DNA from: Bacteroidota bacterium | GTDB taxonomy: Bacteria; Bacteroidota; Bacteroidia; Bacteroidales; GCA-2748055 | Direction: 5' to 3' | Assembly: GCA_030642565.1 (NCBI GenBank) | Contig: DAOWNM010000115.1 | Location: 1-8,051, forward strand | Length of the DNA stretch: 8,051 nt | In this document: positions 1 to 6,760 of the stretch, piece after piece | Layout: every line of letters starts with the position of its first letter | How positions within the stretch are numbered: the first letter of the stretch is position 1 | The notes under the pieces: model-generated | Database searches by the model: none | What the model was told of the DNA's origin: nothing | Seen by the model: only the letters and a program-made list of their open reading frames with translations | Made by a program: the position numbers and the translations under genes

Positions 1-95
1 CCGACCAGCTCTTCCAATGTGGTTACCGGAGTTTGAGAACAACCGAATAAAAGTGATAAGCCAACAACAAAAAATAGCAGTTCTGTTCTTTTCAT
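1..95 (-). CDS. Partial lipoprotein (N-terminus only)
   Basis: A reading frame too short for usual ORF calling starts at an ATG on the minus strand (95-93) and runs off the left edge. Its first 31 residues begin MKRTELLFFVVGLSLLFGCS: two positive residues, a hydrophobic stretch, then the lipobox LFGC with the acceptor Cys at residue 19. This is a standard type II (lipoprotein) signal peptide. The residues after it (QTPVTTLEELV) look like the flexible linker following a lipidated Cys. The mature protein would be membrane-anchored, but its function cannot be told from this piece. It lies 42 bp downstream of the six-helix membrane protein on the same strand and may be co-transcribed with it. There is no Shine-Dalgarno sequence, which is normal for Bacteroidetes. 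Confidence 0.72.
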   Translation of the reverse strand, partial: MKRTELLFFVVGLSLLFGCSQTPVTTLEELV

Positions 96-137
96 AAGAG
101 CTAAGTTACGATTGCCCCGTGTAAATTAAAAATCGTC

Positions 138-842
138 TCAAGGTTCATTGGCCAGTCTCCGGTACCAAACAATGGAGGCGAGGATCACCCCTTCACCCAG
201 GGCGAAGATCCACCAGTGGAACCGGTGGGGAAGATATGAGGTGGCCACCTCAAGTACCTCCGGGTTTTTCGCCTGCAACATCTCAAATAAGGAGAAGTGG
301 GCCAGCATATGCTGCGAATAATCCAGCACGAAACCGAAGATCAGGATCAGAGACCCCAGGATCAGTCCCGCCCATATCTTGCCCGGAATGCGGGTTTCGA
401 TGCCGCGTTCAGCACGAAAGAGTATCACCATGGCCAACAGAATCATAGTGAGAGAGACCAGTACCGGGGCGAGGACGGGACCGGTCCAGGTGGTGGGGAT
501 CAGGAAAAGCAGATCCCACGTCATCAGCGACCGGGGCCACCCCAGCAGTAGCCAGAGGAAGATATAGTAGAAGATGTCCCAGATGGCAAAGCTGTATATA
601 AACCAGGCAAATCCGGTACTGAAGCGCCGGGCTGCCAGGATACCGATGGTAACCAGCATCACCATGGTGGCTACCTCCCGGAACAGTTCGGTAACGGCCA
701 GGTTCACAGGGATGGGGGAGAGGGGAAACTCAAAACCGCCCGGATAGAGGATCTCCCGCATATAGACCACCACGGCGCTCTCCAGGAAGCCCATGGCAAT
801 GGCAAAGGCGGTGATGGTAATAATGAGTCCGCGTAATTTCAT
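138..842 (-). CDS. Conserved six-helix membrane protein of unknown function
   Basis: This 234-residue integral membrane protein has about six hydrophobic segments, near residues 5-27, 57-74, 77-101, 117-142, 156-174 and 208-227. Distinctive stretches include GFLESAVVVYMREILYPGGF after helix 1, WDIFYY in helix 3, LTWDLLFLIP-like (here MTWDLLFLIP) followed by WTGPVLAPVL, and a late YLPHRFHWWIF. I recognise this as a recurring conserved hypothetical inner-membrane protein, but I know of no assigned function. The conserved acidic and aromatic residues inside helices suggest more than a structural role. The ATG start at 842-840 gives a complete first helix. The gene follows the truncated transporter by 43 bp and precedes the lipoprotein start by 42 bp, so a three-gene transcript is plausible. 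I found no convincing promoter directly upstream. Confidence 0.85.
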   Translation of the reverse strand: MKLRGLIITITAFAIAMGFLESAVVVYMREILYPGGFEFPLSPIPVNLAVTELFREVATMVMLVTIGILAARRFSTGFAWFIYSFAIWDIFYYIFLWLLLGWPRSLMTWDLLFLIPTTWTGPVLAPVLVSLTMILLAMVILFRAERGIETRIPGKIWAGLILGSLILIFGFVLDYSQHMLAHFSLFEMLQAKNPEVLEVATSYLPHRFHWWIFALGEGVILASIVWYRRLANEP

Positions 843-885
843 ACTTAATATTACGTAAAAAGAGTTAAGAAAAAGCTAATTGTCA

Positions 886-1992
886 TTATGGGGAGAGCCA
901 TGCCGGCAGCACTCCCGGAACGATGTCAAAGACTGTATTGCCCAGCAGCCAGGTGACCACCACCACGATGTTCCAGGGGATCCGCTGTGCCGTCTTCCAG
1001 TTCATGATCCGCTCTTTCCTCTCCTTTCCCGCGGGAATAATAAAGAGGATAATAGAGATAAACATAGCCACGGTTCCGTCGTTGATATAGACCGGGGTTT
1101 TGAACAGCTGCGCCCATCCGGGGATGTTCACATTGCTGAAGGTGATCCCGGTACGGGTGATCCAGAGAAGTGCCAGGAGCAGGAAGAGGACAAATACAAT
1201 GCGCTCCTCGCGGCTTGCTTTCCCCAGTTCGGAATAAGCTTTCCTGAAATAGTCCCGGTCAACACCTTCCCATTTTTCCGCAGGTTTGAAGCGCAGGTGT
1301 ATCACCAGCCAGACCATCACCAGCATCACCACCGAGATGGGCAGTGCAAAGACCATCCAGCTGGTAAAGGAGATATCGGGTGCCCCCGGGTAGAGGAGGG
1401 TGAGGATGCGCGGACAGACCAGGTTGGTGGGGGAGCCCACCAGGGTGGACATTCCCCCGATGGAGGCGCCGTAGGCAATGGCCAGGAAGAGTCCGGTGGC
1501 GTATTTGGTGACCGATTTATCCGAAAGGCTCTCCTCCAGGCTGACCACGACCGATAACACGATGGGGATCATCATCATGGTGGCGGCCGTGTTGGAGATC
1601 CACATGGAGAGGAAAGCCGAGGTGGTCATAAAGCCCATCAGGATACGTCCCGGGCTTACCCCGATCAACATCAGCAGTTTCAGGGCGATCCGCTGGTGCA
1701 GGTTCCATCGCTCCATGGCCAGGGCCATCATAAATCCGCCCACAAAAATAAATATGATATGGTTCATGTAGACCTCCGAGACCGCTCTCCCGTCCAGTAC
1801 CCCCAGGGCGGGGAAAAGCACCAGCGGTAGCAGTGCTGTTACGGCCAGCGGAATAGTTTCGGTGATCCACCAGATGGCCATCAGGGCAGCCACTGCCATG
1901 GTGGCGGTCACCATATACAATAATAGCAAGATATTGATGAAGTGCCTAGCTTGATGGGTGACTTTCTTTGGGATCTTTTGTTCTGTCCCCAA
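886..1992 (-). CDS. DASS/SLC13-family anion:sodium symporter, apparently truncated
   Basis: The core is clearly a divalent anion:Na+ symporter (SLC13/DASS, ion-transporter superfamily). It has MAIWWITETIPLAVTALLPL at 38-57, GGFMMALAMERWNLHQRIAL at 85-104, the first substrate/Na+ motif SNTAAT at 133-138, and GGMSTLVGSPTN at 179-190. Family members carry dicarboxylates, citrate or sulfate. The protein has 368 residues, against about 460-500 usually. It stops soon after IPWNIV (338-343), where the family normally continues with LLFGGG, further helices and a second SNT motif; all of that is absent. The N-terminus is also irregular. The frame opens with TTG directly after an in-frame TAA, and the usual short segment before the AIWWITE helix is replaced by FINILLLLY. 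I see no promoter upstream. A decaying or non-functional copy is likely. The alternatives are an unusual half-transporter or an assembly error. Confidence 0.75.
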   Translation of the reverse strand: MGTEQKIPKKVTHQARHFINILLLLYMVTATMAVAALMAIWWITETIPLAVTALLPLVLFPALGVLDGRAVSEVYMNHIIFIFVGGFMMALAMERWNLHQRIALKLLMLIGVSPGRILMGFMTTSAFLSMWISNTAATMMMIPIVLSVVVSLEESLSDKSVTKYATGLFLAIAYGASIGGMSTLVGSPTNLVCPRILTLLYPGAPDISFTSWMVFALPISVVMLVMVWLVIHLRFKPAEKWEGVDRDYFRKAYSELGKASREERIVFVLFLLLALLWITRTGITFSNVNIPGWAQLFKTPVYINDGTVAMFISIILFIIPAGKERKERIMNWKTAQRIPWNIVVVVTWLLGNTVFDIVPGVLPAWLSP

Positions 1993-2056
1993 TTAGCACT
2001 TTTTATCCCAGCGCCCTCTTGATTAATACCTCTCCATATCTATTCGGACCCTTTAT

Positions 2057-2087
2057 TTTTACCTGGATCATTTCTGCCATATATTTG
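2057..2087 (+). promoter_or_regulatory. Putative Bacteroidetes-type promoter for the radical SAM gene
   Basis: TATATTTG at 2080-2087 is a perfect TAnnTTTG -7 box. It lies 19 bp after TTTT (2057-2060), which matches three of four bases of the -33 TTTG. Transcription would start near 2094, leaving a leader of about 17 nt before the ATG at 2111. Confidence 0.5.
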
Positions 2088-2110
2088 GCCGAAATGCTAA
2101 ACTGTTAACC

Positions 2111-3589
2111 ATGAATATTTTATTGATCAGTCCGTTATATCCCGATACCTACTGGAGTTTCAGGCACGCACTGAAGTTTGTTGCAAAAAAATCTGCCAGT
2201 CCCCCGTTGGGACTGATAACCATTGCTGCCATGCTCCCTGAGGATTGGGAAAAAAAGCTGGTGGATCTGAACGTACGCCCACTTGCCGATTCAGAGATCC
2301 TGTGGGCAGATTATGTCTTTATCGGTGCCATGTCGATTCAGGCCGCCTCGGTATCACAGGTGGTCCAGAGGTGTAAGCAGATGAACAAGAAAATAGTAGC
2401 CGGCGGACCACTCTTCACGGGCGACCCGGATGAATGGTCGCACATCGATCACCTGGTACTCAACGAGGCAGAGATTACCCTGCCCCTGTTTCTTTCCGAT
2501 CTTGAAAACAGCGTTCCCAAAAAGATCTACCGGACGGAGGAGTACGCGGATATGGAGCGCTCGCCCTGTCCCGATTTTTCGCTGATTAATGCATCCGATT
2601 ACGCACAGCTGAGCCTGCAGTACTCCAGGGGGTGTCCCTTCAACTGTGAATTTTGCGAAATCACTGCACTGCTTGGACGAAAGGTTCGTTTGAAGTCAAC
2701 CCGGCAAATTATTGTGGAGCTTGAAAACATCTTTCTTACCGGTTTTCGGGGCAACCTCTTTTTTGTGGATGACAATTTTATAGGGAACCGGAAGCGATTG
2801 AAGCAGGAGCTTCTTCCGGCCATTACTACCTGGAACAGCAACCACAAACATCCTTATACCTTCAATACCGAAGCCTCCATTGACCTCTCTGACGATGCTG
2901 AACTGATGAAGGGGATGGCACTAGCGGGCTTCGAAAAGGTTTTTGTGGGCATCGAGACCCCCGACGAGGCGTGCCTGAAGGAGTGTAATAAAAATCTGAA
3001 CAGAGGGCGTAACCTGCTTGATTGTGTAGAGACAATCCAGTCAGCCGGCATTGAAGTATCGGCGGGCTTCATCGTGGGATTTGATAACGATACACCCGGG
3101 ATATTCCAGCGCCAGATCGATTTTATCCAGCAGAGCGGGATCATTACCGCCATGGTGGGACTTCTGAATGCACCCAGCCGTACAAACCTTTACAAGCGGC
3201 TCAAGGAGGAGGGCAGGATTCTGGGAACAAATGATGGTGACAATACCAACTGCACCATGAATTTTATCCCCAAAATGAACAAGGAGGTTCTATTGGAGGG
3301 GTACCAGAAAATTGTGAACAGCATCTACTCCAGCAAGGCTTATCATGAACGGCTCATTGGATTTCTGAAACACTTCAAACCGCTGGTACTAAACAGAAGA
3401 CGGATCAATGGCGAAAATATCATGGCACTGTTTCGCTCTATACTTTTTTTAGGCATCCTGGACAGAAGGAGAATTTATTACTGGAAACTGGTGTTCTGGA
3501 GTCTTTTCAGAAGGCCGGAAATGCTCCCCATGGCTGTTACCTACAGCATCTACGGATACCACTTCAGAAAGGTATACGGGATCGACTAG
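2111..3589 (+). CDS. B12-binding radical SAM protein, DUF4070 type (putative class B methylase)
   Basis: This 492-residue protein has three parts. Residues 1-135 form a cobalamin-binding-like Rossmann domain (MNILLISPLYP, VDLNVRPL, ADYVFIGAMSIQ, VAGGPLFT, HLVLNEAE). Residues 165-360 form the radical SAM barrel, with the cluster motif C175-x3-C179-x2-C182 in YSRGCPFNCEFCEIT, then FFVDDNFIGN (217-226) and FVGIETPDE (278-286). Residues from about 385 carry the DUF4070-like pattern FIPKMN...LLEGYQKIVNSIYSSKAYHERL. The classic DxHxxG cobalamin-ligand motif is absent, as is common in class B enzymes. The family as I know it includes the hopanoid C-2 methylase group (HpnP-like), so radical methylation of an unactivated carbon is the best guess. 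Nothing nearby is a hopanoid or lipid gene, and the substrate is unknown. All key residues are present, and the basic, partly hydrophobic tail (428-492) suggests membrane association. It has its own promoter and converges on the esterase gene 32 bp away. Confidence 0.9.
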   Translation: MNILLISPLYPDTYWSFRHALKFVAKKSASPPLGLITIAAMLPEDWEKKLVDLNVRPLADSEILWADYVFIGAMSIQAASVSQVVQRCKQMNKKIVAGGPLFTGDPDEWSHIDHLVLNEAEITLPLFLSDLENSVPKKIYRTEEYADMERSPCPDFSLINASDYAQLSLQYSRGCPFNCEFCEITALLGRKVRLKSTRQIIVELENIFLTGFRGNLFFVDDNFIGNRKRLKQELLPAITTWNSNHKHPYTFNTEASIDLSDDAELMKGMALAGFEKVFVGIETPDEACLKECNKNLNRGRNLLDCVETIQSAGIEVSAGFIVGFDNDTPGIFQRQIDFIQQSGIITAMVGLLNAPSRTNLYKRLKEEGRILGTNDGDNTNCTMNFIPKMNKEVLLEGYQKIVNSIYSSKAYHERLIGFLKHFKPLVLNRRRINGENIMALFRSILFLGILDRRRIYYWKLVFWSLFRRPEMLPMAVTYSIYGYHFRKVYGID

Positions 3590-3621
3590 ATTTATAAAAT
3601 AAAACCATTCGCGTTTCAGGG

Positions 3622-4788
3622 TTAAAATCCCAGGTACCGCATTACCGCCTCATCGCCCTGCAGTGCATCACCGGGCAGGGGATGTTCAGCATCAAACACC
3701 TTTAGCCGGTCCGGCTCCAGGATGGTTACAAACTCCTCGCGGTATCCATTGTCATAGGGTAGAGCACCCATGTTCAGTCCAAGATAGTGGCCCAGGAAGT
3801 TGTAGGCTGCCGACCGTTTAGAGGGTCCGTAATCGTGCTTCTCCAGGGGCAGGTGGACATTCTCAACTTTGTTTTCTGCATCGTAGAGTGCATAGACCTG
3901 TTGGATGTAGGGGTACTCGATCCGCGGTGTGTTGCGGGTCCAGTCGGCCCCGTCGGAGATCAGCAGCAGGGGCCGGGGTGCACAGAGGGCAGCAATCTCC
4001 ACATTGTTGGTCTGGTGGTGATCGCTTTTATGTACCGGCATCCCGCTTTCGCAGATACATCCTCCAAAAAAATGAGCCGATACCTGTACTACAGGTGCTG
4101 ATACAGCAATCCGGTCATCGATAGCAGTGAGCATAAAGGTCTGGGTGCCACCACCCGATCCGCCGGTCATCCCGATCCGCCCCGGATTCACATCGGGCCG
4201 TGAAAGCAGGTACTCCAGGACACGTCTGCTGTTATAGGTCTGCAGCAGCAGTGCAATGGGCATCTTATGGTTAACCTGGTGCGACTCCCCGTAACCCACC
4301 ATATCGTAGGCAAAGACAATAGCACCCATGCGGGCCAGTGCGGCGCTCCGTATCTGTACATCGGCTAATAGCCGTTTGTCTTTGGCATGACCATGGGGAC
4401 AGAGAACGGCCGGGTTTTTCTCTTTCGGTTGAAGGGGTGTGTAGAGGTTCCCGGTGATCCAGAAACCGGGGAAACTCTCAATGGCGATGTTCTCAACCAC
4501 GTAGCCATCCATCTCACGGCGGTGATGGATCACAGCATTGAACCGGCCCTCTATGACGGGCATCTTCTCCAGTTGCATTCCGTTGATGATCCCCTGTCTG
4601 ATCATCTCGGCGCGTGCTTCCCACGATTCCAGGTCGTCCCAGGAGGAACGGAACTCCTTCATCTTCAGGTTGGCCTCATCCTCACTCCAGTGTCTGCCCA
4701 CACAGAGCATCGATTCCTGGCTAAAAAGAGCAGGAAGCCAGCAGGTCATTAGTGCACCGATTAGCAGTGCGGCAAGTTTATGTTTCAA
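3622..4788 (-). CDS. Secreted alpha/beta-hydrolase esterase (acetyl-xylan-esterase-like)
   Basis: The preferred start is TTG (4788-4786), giving 388 residues with a signal peptide (KHKLAALLIGALMTCWLPALFSQ). The same frame is open back to 4869, but that upstream ATG lies inside the operator palindrome and upstream of the TATATTTG promoter box, so it would not be transcribed. In the 388-residue numbering the fold shows an oxyanion-loop region CPHGHAKDKR (131-140), nucleophile elbow GGSGGG with Ser211, likely acid Asp282 in SDGADWT, and catalytic His318 in EKHDYGPSKR. This pattern fits the acetyl-xylan-esterase-like/Abhydrolase_7 group, often exported and linked to polysaccharide use. Also notable is GGCICESGMPVH, a conserved Cys-containing loop (244-245 onwards). 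The real substrate is unknown: a sugar acetyl ester is inferred from context. It is divergent from the NagB-like gene across a shared LacI-type operator, so co-regulation is likely. Confidence 0.85.
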   Translation of the reverse strand: MKHKLAALLIGALMTCWLPALFSQESMLCVGRHWSEDEANLKMKEFRSSWDDLESWEARAEMIRQGIINGMQLEKMPVIEGRFNAVIHHRREMDGYVVENIAIESFPGFWITGNLYTPLQPKEKNPAVLCPHGHAKDKRLLADVQIRSAALARMGAIVFAYDMVGYGESHQVNHKMPIALLLQTYNSRRVLEYLLSRPDVNPGRIGMTGGSGGGTQTFMLTAIDDRIAVSAPVVQVSAHFFGGCICESGMPVHKSDHHQTNNVEIAALCAPRPLLLISDGADWTRNTPRIEYPYIQQVYALYDAENKVENVHLPLEKHDYGPSKRSAAYNFLGHYLGLNMGALPYDNGYREEFVTILEPDRLKVFDAEHPLPGDALQGDEAVMRYLGF

Positions 4789-4812
4789 AACGGATGGTGT
4801 TATGGTTTTAAT

Positions 4813-4847
4813 CAAATATACAAAAATCCATTTTGTTCGGCAGTAAA
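4813..4847 (-). promoter_or_regulatory. Putative promoter for the esterase gene
   Basis: On the minus strand TATATTTG (4820-4813) is a perfect TAnnTTTG -7 box. The best -33 candidate is TTTA (4847-4844), 23 bp upstream, which is weak and over-spaced. Transcription would begin near 4807, about 19 nt before the TTG start at 4788. This position supports the TTG over the upstream ATG. The weak -33 box may mean the promoter needs help from a bound regulator. Confidence 0.5.
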
Positions 4848-4852
4848 GAATA

Positions 4853-4866
4853 TGTGTACGTACACA
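4853..4866. promoter_or_regulatory. LacI-type operator between esterase and NagB-like genes
   Basis: TGTGTACGTACACA is a perfect 14-bp palindrome with a central CG. This is the architecture of LacI-family operators, where the hinge helices bend DNA at the central CG step. It matches the site at 6763-6776 at every position except the two next to the central CG (consensus TGTGTnCGnACACA). It lies upstream of both divergent promoters, about 50 bp from each estimated transcription start. Confidence 0.75.
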
Positions 4867-4873
4867 CATTTTG

Positions 4874-4905
4874 CTTGGAAGGTATGATTTTTTGTTCTAC
4901 TTTTA
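4874..4905 (+). promoter_or_regulatory. Putative promoter for the NagB-like gene
   Basis: CTTG (4874-4877) and TACTTTTA (4898-4905), 20 bp apart, each match the Bacteroidetes -33 and -7 boxes at all but one defined base. A start near 4911 would leave a leader of about 14 nt before the ATG at 4925. Confidence 0.35.
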
Positions 4906-4924
4906 TGGATTGAAATACACTGAA

Positions 4925-5659
4925 ATGGAGATTTTTATCCGGAAAACAAAAGAGGAGCTGGGGAAAGCGGCTGCTGCAAAGGGAGCAGGAGCGATCAGGG
5001 AGGCTCTGAATAAAAGGGGTAGTGCCAGTATCATTGTAGCTACGGGTGCTTCCCAGTTCGAAATGTTAAGTGCATTGATCAAAGAGAAGATTGATTGGAG
5101 CAGGGTCACAGCTTTCCACCTGGATGAGTATATAGGGATTCCACTGACACATCCGGCATCATTCCGGAAATACCTGAAGGAACGTTTTGTGGATCAGGTG
5201 CCCATTAAGGTGTTTCACTACATCAATGGGGAGGTGGATCCGGCCACGGAGATAGGCAGGTTGAATGGGTTGATCACTCAACACGATATTGATGTGGCGT
5301 TTATTGGCATTGGCGAGAACGGTCACCTGGCCTTCAATGATCCGCCCGCCGATTTTGAAACAACTGCACCCTATATTGAGGTGGAGCTGGATAGTGATTG
5401 TCGCCGGCAGCAATATAATGAGGGGTGGTTCCCATCTGTTGAAGAGGTGCCCCACAGGGCCATCAGCATGTCGGTGAACCAGATTCTGAAATCGGGTTCC
5501 ATCATCTGTACCGTTCCCGATCAACGGAAGGCCGATGCAGTTAAAAGAACCACTGAAAATGAAGTGACACCGGATGTTCCGGCATCGGTATTGAAACAAC
5601 ACAAATCGGTTTTTCTCTACCTCGACAGGGAGTCGTCATCCACTCTCCTGAGGCTATAG
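4925..5659 (+). CDS. NagB-like glucosamine-6-phosphate deaminase/isomerase
   Basis: The likely reaction is glucosamine 6-phosphate plus water to fructose 6-phosphate plus ammonia, in the cytoplasm, feeding amino sugars into glycolysis. The protein has 244 residues from ATG 4925, against about 260 for typical NagB. The frame is open back to TTG 4871, but the 18 extra residues are not family-like and lie in the promoter. Diagnostic stretches are VATGASQFEML (38-48, phosphate-binding loop), FHLDEYIG (64-71, Asp67 = E. coli Asp72) and GIGENGHLAFNDP (128-140, His134 = E. coli His143). E. coli Asp141 and Glu148 correspond here to Asn132 and Asp139. Asn at the first position also occurs in Gram-positive NagB, so activity is still plausible, but a related sugar phosphate could be the substrate. 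PDVPASVLKQH (216-226) is the family C-terminal motif. It shares an operator with the esterase, and its stop overlaps that of the convergent regulator. Confidence 0.88.
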   Translation: MEIFIRKTKEELGKAAAAKGAGAIREALNKRGSASIIVATGASQFEMLSALIKEKIDWSRVTAFHLDEYIGIPLTHPASFRKYLKERFVDQVPIKVFHYINGEVDPATEIGRLNGLITQHDIDVAFIGIGENGHLAFNDPPADFETTAPYIEVELDSDCRRQQYNEGWFPSVEEVPHRAISMSVNQILKSGSIICTVPDQRKADAVKRTTENEVTPDVPASVLKQHKSVFLYLDRESSSTLLRL

Positions 5660-6718
5660 GGGAAGGTTCTCCCTGGTGTAGATCATCAGATTCATCATCT
5701 GTTTTTTCTGGATAACCTCCTTATAGGTGAGGCTCCTGATCATCGATTCAACAGCCAGGTAACCCTGTCGCCTGGCCTCCTCTTCAATCAGAAAGTCAAT
5801 GGTTTCATCTTTGACCCTCTCCATATTCTTATGGATCAGGTCGTGGCCAATAAGAAGGGGTTTCGGATCTGGCTTAAACTTTTTCAGGCTGTCTGCAATG
5901 TTATGAACCCTCGAACCTGTTACATAGATGGCATGTGGATTCCCTGTTGCCAGCAATTTCCCAATCTGCTCGTCAACCACCTTTTGCGTACCGGTGTCGT
6001 CCATATCAATGGATTGGAACGAATAGTCGTCCCGCAACTGTTTGTCGGCAAAGTAACTCATAAAACCAATCTCCCTGGCCAGCAGGGCATAGTTCTGGTT
6101 GGACGGTATTGAAAGATTGATGATCCAGACGCTTTTATTCCCGGTGATATGCCTGGTTAGCTGGTGGATCAGCTTTGCAACTGTAAGTCCCGACTGAACA
6201 GGATCCTTCCCGATAAAGGAGAGGGAAGGGGTGCCGTGGATATCGGAATCGATCAGGATAAATGGCTTGTTGTTCTGGAAAAAGGAGCGGACCAGCCGAA
6301 CACTCTCTTTGTAGGTGGCAGGGTTCAGAATGATTCCGTCAATTTCGTCTGTAATCATTTTCATTCCCGCCTGGTGAAATTTCTCAGGGCTATTGTAGGT
6401 GAACCACCTTGCCTCAATGTTATATCCCTGTTCGTTATAGCGCTCCATCGCCTCAGAAATTCCAAGGCAGGGCAGTTCCCAGTACTCCCCTTTTTTGTAA
6501 GAAGGCAACAGAATGCCGAGGGTAAGGGCCTGTTTGCTGGCCAGCACCCTTGCATTAACATTGGGTTTGTAGTCCAGCTCCTTAATAATCCGGAGGATTC
6601 GTTGCCTGACAGGTTCAGCGACCTTTCCACGATTATGAATGACACGGTCGACCGTCCCGATGGAACAGCCCGCCTTCTCAGCTATATCCTTGATTCTGAT
6701 GTGTCTCCCGTTTTTCAT
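5654..6718 (-). CDS. LacI-family transcriptional regulator
   Basis: This 354-residue protein is of normal length for the family. The N-terminal helix-turn-helix is at about 8-29 (IRIKDIAEKAGCSIGTVDRVIHNRG), followed by the linker helix KELDYKPNVNARVLASKQ (46-63), whose Leu59 occupies the position that inserts at the operator's central CG. Residues 65-354 form a periplasmic-binding-protein-like sensor domain (TLGILLPSYKKGEYW, EIDGIILNPATY, PFILIDSDI, AIYVTGSRVHNIAD). The recognition helix reads TVDR instead of the common TVSR, a variant seen in some Bacteroidetes regulators. Two matching palindromes lie in the divergent regions 4853-4866 and 6761-6778, the second upstream of its own gene, so it probably controls itself, the receptor, the deaminase and the esterase. 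The effector is unknown: an amino sugar or its phosphate is the natural candidate. The promoter places its transcription start only about 5 nt before the ATG. Confidence 0.93.
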   Translation of the reverse strand: MKNGRHIRIKDIAEKAGCSIGTVDRVIHNRGKVAEPVRQRILRIIKELDYKPNVNARVLASKQALTLGILLPSYKKGEYWELPCLGISEAMERYNEQGYNIEARWFTYNSPEKFHQAGMKMITDEIDGIILNPATYKESVRLVRSFFQNNKPFILIDSDIHGTPSLSFIGKDPVQSGLTVAKLIHQLTRHITGNKSVWIINLSIPSNQNYALLAREIGFMSYFADKQLRDDYSFQSIDMDDTGTQKVVDEQIGKLLATGNPHAIYVTGSRVHNIADSLKKFKPDPKPLLIGHDLIHKNMERVKDETIDFLIEEEARRQGYLAVESMIRSLTYKEVIQKKQMMNLMIYTRENLPL

Positions 6719-6728
6719 CTTAACTATT

Positions 6729-6759
6729 CAAAAGTAGACAAAAATTCAGATTTAACAAA
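6729..6759 (-). promoter_or_regulatory. Promoter of the LacI-family regulator gene
   Basis: On the minus strand TTTG (6759-6756), 19 bp and TACTTTTG (6736-6729) match the Bacteroidetes consensus TTTG-N19-TAnnTTTG exactly. The -33 box is one base away from the operator at 6761-6778. Transcription would start around 6722-6724, giving an almost leaderless mRNA for the ATG at 6718. Confidence 0.65.
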
Positions 6760-6760
6760 G

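Noticed and set aside
1..20. Possible adapter remnant at the left edge (CGAC..GCTCTTCC resembles the adapter's 3' end)
   Set aside because: The match needs an insertion and two mismatches, and the bases encode a natural-looking lipoprotein linker. Unlike the right end, it is not convincing.
926..1117. Frameshift as the cause of the shortened transporter
   Set aside because: The alternate frame reads GGGHLAAG where the family has GGG, but it stops within a few codons, and no frame before the next gene holds the missing helices. A deletion fits better than a simple frameshift.
880..1557. Open frame of 225 codons on the plus strand
   Set aside because: It is antisense to the transporter, has a His/Asp/Gln-rich low-complexity translation, and shows no domain. 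The minus-strand frame has clear family motifs.
2003..2080. Minus-strand mini-ORF of 25 codons upstream of the transporter
   Set aside because: It has an ATG and a basic translation, but no promoter, no known family, and it overlaps the plus-strand promoter. It could be a remnant of a transporter leader, but there is too little to call a gene.
3590..3621. Bidirectional terminator between the radical SAM and esterase genes
   Set aside because: The 32-bp gap is AT-rich but I could form no stable hairpin with a T-run.
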